A program made the translations under genes and the position numbers. Of a stretch of 64,000 nucleotides of DNA, positions 55,983 through 64,000 are shown in pieces. The notes under the pieces were generated by a model. That model made no database searches. It saw only the letters and a program-made list of their open reading frames with translations, and was not told the origin of the DNA. The stretch is from the NCBI GenBank assembly GCA_900169235.1, contig FWCC01000127.1, positions 1 to 64,000 of the forward strand, read 5' to 3'. The stretch is from Zarea fungicola (Eukaryota > Ascomycota > Sordariomycetes > Hypocreales > Cordycipitaceae). Position 1 is the stretch's first letter; each line of letters begins with the position of its first letter.

Positions 55983-56606
55983 CTAGTGATGACAATCGAA
56001 GTAGGCGATAAAAGATCTCCATCCGGGGCTGTTGCTGCAGGGACAGTTGGCTGAATTGGTGCATGACGTTTGACCATTGACACCAACAGGCTGATAGGGA
56101 CCCGAGCAGCCCGCACCGTACCACATAGAAGCAGTAGGGTTAGGTCTCCCTGCTGAGGACTGAAACAGTTTCTCGCTGTAGGAAACGCTGTTAGAGTTGA
56201 GGGTAATGCAACCAGTGCCACAGCCAAAATTGTAGTTATTTAAAATAGCACGTCCGAAGCAGCTCCAGTTGTCATATAGCGTGATGCCACGATTTCCAGA
56301 ACGCTTTTCCAAGGAGGTGTCATTGTTCCCATTGAAAATTAGCGTCGTTCCTTCATCTATAATGAAGTTGGGCATGCTGTCCGGTCGTGTCCAGTTTCCA
56401 CCATCTGGGTTCGAAATAGCATCGATGTCCTCAGATGTCAAGTTATATAGAGGACCATTGTAATAGATAATTTTGCTGCCATCCTCAGGTTGGAGATAGA
56501 CATCGCCAATGGCCATGTTGTCGCTTGGGAGAGCCGAGGCAATAGCTAACGTATTGCAGAATGCTGCAACCAGCTGGACACGACTCAAGAGTTTGTTTTT
56601 CATCAT
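55983..56606 (-). CDS. Secreted cysteine-rich protein with Kex2 site
   Basis: Intronless, 207 aa from the ATG at 56606. A signal peptide ends near ASALPSD (about residue 27). A propeptide of about 85 residues with N-glycosylation sequons (YNLTS, GNWTR, NNDTS) ends in the dibasic Kex2-type site LEKR. The mature part of about 95 residues holds eight cysteines, in NWSCFG, FGCGTGC, GAGCSGP, TSCTNSANCPC and YFDC. The even number, compact size and Gly/Ser/Asn-rich loops suggest a disulfide-stabilised extracellular protein. This is the layout of many fungal effectors or antimicrobial proteins; I recognise no named family and assign no activity. It sits alone in gene-poor DNA, as effector genes often do. 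Confidence 0.75.
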   Translation of the reverse strand: MMKNKLLSRVQLVAAFCNTLAIASALPSDNMAIGDVYLQPEDGSKIIYYNGPLYNLTSEDIDAISNPDGGNWTRPDSMPNFIIDEGTTLIFNGNNDTSLEKRSGNRGITLYDNWSCFGRAILNNYNFGCGTGCITLNSNSVSYSEKLFQSSAGRPNPTASMWYGAGCSGPYQPVGVNGQTSCTNSANCPCSNSPGWRSFIAYFDCHH

Positions 56607-58334
56607 GTTCAATAGACGAAACTGTGACGGATCAAATTTAATAGAGGATGCTCAAGTGCTTGTAAAGGTAGGGAGTGAAGTTAATGGTTTTCATGGTATT
56701 GGCATTCGTATTTATACCTTTTTTTTTCCACTTTTGTTCACGCAATGAATCTGCGAAAGAAAACTGTTCAGCTGATAGTATGGGGTCTCTACGATGTGGA
56801 ACCCCAACCATGTAATTCCGTTCTTTTCAATTGTTGCAATTGCATTACTCGCGCGAGGTTGATAAAGAACCTCGCACCACCATTTGGTGTTGCTTACCAA
56901 CGCGGGCACATCAGCAATGGTTTATTATAAACAGCGGGGCGCAGCACGACTAGTCGTCCAATATTTTATTTTTGTTTATCTTGTTATATGTACCTGCCTC
57001 GCACTGCGATAGACAAGATGCTATGGAGGACCATACGATGCTTTCAACTTCACTAGTTAAACGCTGTGGAGATTGTGATACGAGAAGGCAGTCGGACTAC
57101 TCCTGGGTTGAAAGACCGAGAGACCGATAGACCGATAACAATGATTGATGTATACGAGTTCAGTCAGACGTTAGCACAGTGGTGGGTAGAAATAGTGCTA
57201 GTATGGCCATGAGCGGAAGACAGGTAACCCAGAACATCATCATCATTATACTATCAAGAGGTGGGTTTTGGTCAAGAATTTAGTTCCTAGTCTAGTGCTC
57301 GGTGGCTTGAGGCTCGTCCCGCAGATTTGGCGGGATCAGGGACACAATAAAGAACTACTTGCTATAAGCCAATCCATGTGACAGGCGCACACACCTCCAA
57401 TTTTGCGATAACCCTCCACCACAAGCAGCAAGTGTAGTCAGCGCTCCTAATAGTCTAGACCGTTTGGGCTACTTTGCCGGACTACATTATACACGATGCA
57501 CCCATCTGTTTCACCGATGGGCGTTCACCGATGGGCGACCCGTCCCGTCACTATCCGCTCGTCCATGGCGTGAACAGTTTTCTTTTGCCAATCCGCCTGC
57601 CAACCCACCTTCCAATACAGCTGCTACCTTGTGTCTGGTGTAAGGAGCAGTTGTCATCATTGTCCTTGTCACCCTGCTGGCCCCAGTATTAGTCCGTGGT
57701 GGTAAAGCACCGACCAGGCTGAAGCGCTATTGAAAGGTGGGCTGGCATGAGAAAAGTTTAAACATGATTGCAAGCCACACTGACTTTGACGCGGCCCTCG
57801 TTCCTCGGCGGTGGCAAGCACAACTTTGTTAGCTATATAACTAAGAATAATTATGAAGACTTTAGCCAGAGTGCCAAACGGTATAGCGAGGGAACTCTGC
57901 CTGGTGCGCGTCATTATTCGCAAAGGCAAGCGCCCCAGTTCATGAGAGGCAGCACAAGGTCACCTTACTACCTTGAGCCCTTGGGTTGTAGCATCATACA
58001 CCTGTAGGAAATAAAGGAAGGGAAGGAAGAAAGTGTCTAATGCAGCTTACACATAATAGTTCGGACGAAACTGGGATATTGTCACTGCAAGTGCTGGCAT
58101 TCAGTTTAGTGACACGTGAACACATGAGAGATCGTCGAGTATGTGCGGTATGTAATATATTAGTTACTACAAAGTCCAGGAAATCAGCTATTTATTATTC
58201 TCTTAGTAGTAAAAGCAATCATTTTGGCAACTACGAGGCTATCTGCCAAGAATGTTTGGCTTTTAACTGGCCTCTTGGTCACCAATTGCCCCTTGAGGCA
58301 CCAGCCGGCGCTGCTTTGGTCAACAACAGATAAT
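56607..58334. other. Gene-poor 1.7-kb region
   Basis: No supported gene. A 14-bp direct repeat (TTCACCGATGGGCG) occurs twice in tandem at 57510-57538. The right end is 3' flank of the metallo-beta-lactamase gene. Confidence 0.4.
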
Positions 58335-60142
58335 TTAGTAGCATCCAGATTTTGGCGCAAATTTTTCAATGGTAATGCTTGGGTAACGGTACCCAGTGAT
58401 ATCCACCAAAGTAGATAGCTGATCCTGGATGCCATGGGCACCAACGACAACAGCAGATTTAGGAATACCGTCTCGGACGGCGTTATCAAGCCACTGCCTA
58501 GCCCCCCAAATATCAAAGTTAAGGGCATTTCCTAGGCCACTGCCTTTGGGCTGTGGCGTCCATACGTCTGCAATATGAGCCACCACAGTGTCGTTCTTCT
58601 GGGGGCAAGCCCGTGTAGCAACACCATAACTCCAATCTCTCGCGTGGGGGTTGTCATCTCGCCAGAAAGATCGAAACTGAACGTTACCATCGCGAAGAAC
58701 AAATGGCGACTGTTCGGTATATAGTTGAACCTTGACATTGCCCCCGTTGACCTTGCTATAGTAGTCTTTTGCAACTGTAGGAACAACCAAAGTAGCGCCA
58801 GCTGCTGCGTAGTCAACAACACCAAGCGCGTGGTCATGGTGGTGATGACTGGGTACAACATGAGTAATGGTCTTGTTGAATTTGTTTTTAGCCCACTCAA
58901 GAATAATGTGTGACCGATGAGCTGGCGCATCTGTAACCAGTAACCCGTGAGAGAAATTGACGACGAGCTGAACATAGTTTCTTTGGCCAACATAGACAGC
59001 CATGATATCTCGGATACCTGGCAGCGGGTACTCGACCACTACGTCAGAAACCGTGAGTGGCGCCAGCGGTCCTGCCCACATACCCGCTTCGAAGAACTCG
59101 TGTACTTCGGAACGCGGATACTCCGTGCTCTGAGATGGTGTTTTGCGTGGAGAAACAGCCTCTGACTCAACAGTAGGCGCGAAGAAGTCAGCTCTGAACA
59201 CTGGGTTGACCTGAATAGTATCTGCCTTGAAGTCTTCCAAGACAACATCGGAGTTGTATATTGTTTGCATGCGATGCGGTAGCAGAACTTTGCCAGAAAC
59301 TGAACTGGAGCTGATCGGAACGGCAGTATAGTTGGACAGCAGCAAGTCGCTAGTGGAGTTACCAAACGTCCAGTGATATTCACTGGATCGGATTTTGTAA
59401 GGCATGTAGCTTGTATCATCAATAAGAAGGCTTAACCCAATCTCATCGTGCTCAATAGCAAGGAATGGCACTTGCGAAAGTGGCTCCGTAACCTTGTATA
59501 GATGGAGGTGCTCAGGGCTGGCCAGCATGGTCTGAAGTAGCCAAGGCAAGGCGAACTGATGCGAGTAATGTACCAAATAATCCGTGAGGTAGCTGTCTGC
59601 ACATCCCGCTGATGCAGTAAGATTCGCTGCAAAGTTGTTCTGCCCCTTCACAAAGCAAGCGTAGCCGCTCTCCCCATCTTGAACAACAACACTCATATCA
59701 ACTGCCGGTGCCAAGTTGGCTTTGGCCCAAATCCAATAGTCTCCGTATGAGTAAGATCTGTCAATTCTTGCTTGCAGACTTGTAGCAGACATGTTGAAGG
59801 ATAGAGTTTGCTTGCCAGCCGCCGCGACAGACTGTGCACTAGACCGTAAATTGTAACTTTGGGAGAGTGTGCGTGACTTGTAAATACTGCAAAGATATCA
59901 GTATAAGCATGACAAAGTGTAGAGATGTAACTATCGTACGTATCAGCGGTGTAAGAAATGCCATGTATGGCACCAATTAGCTGAGAGCCACCAAGGGCTT
60001 CAACGATATTATCCAGAACTGAAGTCGCAGTTACATTCGAGACCACAGCTGCGGCAGGGTTCATCTCCGAGGCATAAGTGCCGACCGCTTGCAACAGAAC
60101 AAATGCTGCCAACAATGGCCGCATTGCATTTCTTCCTCCCAT
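58335..60142 (-). CDS. Secreted metallo-beta-lactamase-fold hydrolase
   Basis: Two exons, 59940-60142 and 58335-59886, remove a 53-bp intron (GTACGA...TTGCAG) and give 584 aa. The start is ATG 60142 or ATG 60124 (MRPLLAAFVLLQAVGTYAS); both lead into a signal peptide. The MBL zinc motif is clear: HVVPSHHHHDHALGVVDY (HxHxDH) at about residue 400. Upstream is the strand pair VYVGQRNYVQLVV and LLVTDAPAHRS, and a later ALNFDIWG may supply further ligands. The 300-residue N-terminal part has no recognised domain and many N-glycosylation sites. Fold members hydrolyse esters, lactones, sulfates or amides; the substrate is unknown. Probably extracellular, transcribed in the same direction as the exporter upstream. 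Confidence 0.82.
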
Positions 60143-61426
60143 AGCTTTAGCTTTTGGAATGGAGGTTCTAGGGCTAAACAGTCTCCAGAGTTGAAGTTGT
60201 TTGTTTGGGGCGGAAACAGATCGCAACACAGCGTCTCGTGCAGTACGTTTTATCTGTAAACCACACTGATATATATCTCAACTTAGTATTATTCTCGCCT
60301 TGATTCTTTACTATTTCTAAGCATCTCTTTGCTTTCTAATGCTTACTTGATTCTCGCACCGCCCTCCGTCCACGACGCTGCTTACAGCGCTAATCTCCTT
60401 GCGGCGTCGTGATGGAGCTGTTGGAGCTGTCAGGCGTGGGATAGCCGCTTCCTCGTTTGATGATCTTACACCAATCGGATAAGGGCCAGCATCGCAAATT
60501 TAATGAAGTCATCAAAATGCATAATGAAACTCATTGTATAGCACGCACGGTCCCACGTGTACCTGGGGATGAACCTAGTGGACGCCAACAGCCTCCTTCT
60601 CATTAGCACTGCGACCTTTCAGATATAAAGGTACATATTTAAAGTCTCTAATAACTGCAGAACCATACCACTCTGAATTTCCTGCTTCGATAGTATAGCT
60701 CCTATTGGTGTTTGCTCAGATGACAGGGATGCGAAATAACCAACAAGGGCGAGGTTAGCGGAAGAGGGATTTTATGCGCTAGGACCGCCACAGATTTGAA
60801 GCACAGGGCGTCTAATTAAAGCCTAATTAATTCCACATCAATTGGTGTGCAACATCTGTACACGGGACAGAGTAACTAGCGTGTTAGCTGCACTGCAGAA
60901 AGGCGACTGTAGAATATGCCCACGCCAATAAAATGGAATCGTCCTTGGTCACCTGTCCTGACGGGGAGAGATAATAGAAAATAAGCATCTTAGTATACAG
61001 GTTGACGTATCTTTAAGCTGCACTCAGCCACGCTTGGATGATAAGATGGCCGCGCGTTATTTAGATCAATAATAAATAAGTAAGCTTCTTTTCAACTAGC
61101 TACATCCGACAGATCCGACAACCTTTCTCAGTTCACAGCCAGTATTTTCAGAGACGCGCCATTTTCTTGTTCAACCTGGAGGCAGACAGCTGGTGTATTG
61201 TGTTTACAGCGACTAATAAGCTGCAGTTTTATGCTACTCATGTAGCGGGCAGCTGCTTTGGGTTTTTTGTGCCAGTTTCACTTCATACTATTTAATGCGC
61301 GACTGCTTTGCATCTCATCTAATTGCAGGAATTGGCCAGTAGACCCCTTGCATTAGTCAAAAGCAGGAATGAAGGTGGACTCGTCCCAGCGCTGAAGCCA
61401 AGGTTATGTTTCGCCAGTAAGTCAAA
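60143..61426. promoter_or_regulatory. Upstream region of the MBL gene
   Basis: About 1.3 kb between the exporter stop and the MBL start. No gene or RNA recognised. Confidence 0.4.
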
Positions 61427-63272
61427 TCATGTCTCAGCGAGGGCCTTCTCCATGACCTTGCGCCATTTTGGTGCGTTCCGTTGCAGAAGAAAAACAGAAA
61501 CAAAACTAATGGCCATGCAGAACAGCGCTGTGGCGGTAAACACCCAGCCAGGGCCAATTGCACTAACCCACGGCGCGGCGACTACGGTGCCAATACAACT
61601 AAGAATGTTGCGGACAAAATTGTTGACAGCGACACCAGCTGAGCTCTTCTTACGAATGAACTCGGTAAGCATGGTCGTCGATGCTGACTATTTTGGCGTT
61701 TGTTAGTCGATGACTTGTTGAAATAAAATGGGCTAGGCGCAACTTACAAAAACGAGCATGGAAGCTACTCCAAATATGAAGGCGCCGACGGCTGGAGCAA
61801 CCCACATTACACCATAGTTGATGGTCCAGCCGAACAAGAGCAAACCGCAAGGATACACCGTCACAGCAATCCATGCATTCTCGCGTAGACGGTCCTCTGG
61901 CAGATAAACGAGCTTGCCTTTGTCGTCATAGCGGTTTGCCTTGACAGCTTCTCGTGCCATTATGTAGTCGAGCCAGCGACCACCCAGAAGAGAACCGGCA
62001 ATGTAGCCAAGGCCAGAGGGAATGTACAACAGGCCAACTGTGAGCTGGGGATACGAGTACGGGGGTTTGGCAAACTGCTGCTGGACAGTAATGTTCATGA
62101 CGAATAGACTGCCAAATGCAAATGCCGCCAGAGTGACAGTAATGAGGACGGGTGGAAAGCGGAGGAATAGGATAACCTTGAGTGGATCAAATATAAACTT
62201 CTTCACACCACCTGCAAACTTTTTAGTGTGCACCTTTGCAGATTCTCTTGTCGAGAAGCGACGAAGTGACTGGGCAGCCTCGCTCGTTGTCGGCGTCTTG
62301 CGGGCGAGCGTCTCCGGCAAGAGTAGAATGAGCATCACAACAATCACACCACCGTAAATGGCCAAAAACCACATACTTGATCTCCAGCCAAAGGCTTGGG
62401 CCAGTGCACCACCAATAATCGGCGCAAACAGTGGTCCCAGAAGAGGGCCGAGGTAGAACATACTCATGGCAAGCCCACGCTCGCGTGGCTCCCAAATGTC
62501 GGCGATTGTCCCGGCACCAACCGCCTGCACGCTGGCAGAGGCACCGCCAACGCCGATACGCATGACAATCAGCATAGCAATGTTGACACTCAATGCACTA
62601 GCGACAGAAAAAATCACAAATAATGCAAATGATGTGAGGTAGATGGTGCGACGCCCAAACTGTTCCGAAAAGGCTGACCACCAGATAGGGAAGATGGACA
62701 TGGCCACCATGTACATAGCCACCGCCAAATTAGTAATGGTAGATGTTGTGTTAAATTCATTGGATATTGAATTTAGGGAAGCTACTTGCTGGTTAGTGTT
62801 TCCATTGCTCGTCGTTTTCAAACAGTGAGATGTGCAGGTACTCACGGTAGAAAATGGAGGAGCCGAGCGGTGCCGCCGCCGTGGCGATAGCAATTGTTGC
62901 TGTTATGCCCCATTTAGTAGATCTCTTGTAATCATATGGATTTACAACTTCAGGTACGATCGCAAAGCGACCAAGCAGTCCACGGCGCTCTTTTCGCGGG
63001 ACGACAACAAGTGGTCTAGGGTGGGTAGATGAGGCTCTAGATTGGGTTCTGGACATGCCAAGCTCTGCGGTATTCTGGGGGTCGACGGCAGTTTGATCCA
63101 CATCTTCTTGACTCCAGACACCATTTTTTTCACCGACTGGCGACTCGGGTGATTCCGAGTCCCGTGAATGAATGGAAAATGAGCTAGCGTGATGCTCGTG
63201 GTGCCCTTCCTTGTCAGGCGAGGGGTGTTGCGTGTCCGAGACAGTGTTTTGGGATGAGCCAGGAGGTGTCAT
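61427..63272 (-). CDS. TPO1-like MFS drug/polyamine exporter (DHA1)
   Basis: Three exons, 62846-63272, 61748-62781 and 61427-61687, give 573 aa with all phases consistent; the first junction restores SSIFYPSLNSISNEF. The first about 120 residues are a hydrophilic, Ser/Glu/His-rich cytosolic tail typical of TPO-type exporters. Twelve helices follow, with SEQFGRRTIYL (loop 2-3 motif), ADIWEPRERGLAMSM, and the antiporter region PLLGPLFAPIIGGALAQAFGWR. The long central loop (about 320-350) contains many Ser/Thr/Arg. Family members export polyamines, azoles and other toxic compounds with protons. It might export a metabolite made or cleaved nearby, but this is not shown. Confidence 0.9.
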
Positions 63273-64000
63273 GGTTGCGATCTAGCTCCGAGTTCCGATT
63301 GAGTGGTAAGGTTGCCCCGATGTCTACGGCATGGTGCAAGCGGAATCAAGTTGGGAAAGCTCGAAATCTGTCTCTTTGCTGGTGTAAATGAAGCAAAATT
63401 TGACAGAGTTACATCACCATCAGGCACAACATTATTCATCAAAGAGAATATGACTGGGTTGAAAATATTTATTGGGGGAAGAACGGGAGCGCCGATTGCC
63501 GCTGCTCTTCTGCCTGCCGAACAATTTGCTACAAGCATCCGCCCTTCAATAATGGCCGAGAGGCCCCGTTCCTGTCCGGGTTTTAAACGAAGCCCCGCTC
63601 GAACTGGTTGCTTTATCCGTCTTCTTTCCATGGAAAACCCAAAAAACGAGTGGCGTCGCGAACTAGCGGTGGCCCATCGGCGCAGGAAGCCGCGGAGTCA
63701 GTCAGAGAACAGTCATGTCGTGTACGTAGCAGTAGTACGAAATTGCTCAGTAAAATCTATCAACTACTAGATCATGGGCATAGTTTGATTTCGCGTTCTC
63801 TATGAGTGCTCTGTGCGTAAAACCTGGAATCAGTTATGAGCAAAGACGGTGTAGGCCAAGCGCCGTCTAAGCCAATCAAGGTGCAACTCAAGGAGGCATG
63901 GTCCACTGAATTCCGGCACCTCCACATTGAAAGGCCTCCATTAATCTCAGTTTCCATTGTTGCTGCTCCATATTCACTACATCATCATCAAAAACAGTCC
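63273..64000. promoter_or_regulatory. Upstream region of exporter, to window end
   Basis: About 730 bp; open frames here lack coding character. No gene recognised before the window ends. Confidence 0.4.

Noticed and set aside
58040..58333. 97-codon frame downstream of the MBL gene
   Set aside because: Overlaps the 3' flank of that gene and shows no domain or splice signal.

Overview
The window is nuclear DNA of a filamentous ascomycete, most likely a sordariomycete of the Hypocreales type. Genes carry 0-5 short introns of about 45-110 bp with GT(A/G)(A/T)GT donors and CTRAC-like branch points. The gene set is typical of Pezizomycotina: Dicer-like 2, sedolisin, GH75 chitosanase, Zn2Cys6 regulators, UNC93-like, TPO-like and MCT-like transporters. 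No bacterial operons, rRNA, convincing tRNA or CRISPR arrays are visible. Exon joins below were chosen by reading splice sites and checking that phases and total lengths agree; every spliced model reported is divisible by three.

Layout. 1-3650 is an AT-rich repeat block whose open frames are broken almost only by TAA/TAG at positions that should be glutamine, the expected result of repeat-induced point mutation (RIP). It holds a dead integrase-core (DDE) transposon gene and a dead three-exon repeat gene. 3.86-10.7 kb is a small metabolic group: GNAT acetyltransferase, crotonase, a TauD/TfdA-type dioxygenase divergent from an UNC93-like transporter, and a frameshifted serine beta-lactamase/esterase pseudogene. 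11.4-39.6 kb is the conserved, gene-rich core: TAM41, a secreted S10 carboxypeptidase, a disordered 717-aa protein, Dicer-like 2, a repeat protein with 36-residue units, a STYX-like CX5R phosphatase, a DUF7832-like small protein, an NAD(P)-binding epimerase, an MDR reductase, a GH75 chitosanase and an S53 sedolisin.

39.6-64 kb is gene-poor and accessory-like. It holds an LtrA-family membrane protein with a decayed fragment copy beside it, then a compact group: a complex I PSST/NDUFS7 subunit gene divergent, across only 177 bp, from a regulator that combines C2H2, C2HC and Zn2Cys6 fingers, followed by an MCT-like MFS transporter. Further right are a secreted cysteine-rich protein with a Kex2 site, a secreted metallo-beta-lactamase-fold protein and a TPO1-like drug/polyamine exporter.

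The most interesting unit is the NDUFS7 + regulator + exporter group (46.9-52.3 kb). The NDUFS7 protein keeps all iron-sulfur ligands but differs at positions that, from memory of the family, are nearly invariant in fungi. One explanation is an inhibitor-resistant second copy of complex I's quinone-site subunit. This is inference: I cannot see the rest of the genome or any biosynthetic enzyme in the window.
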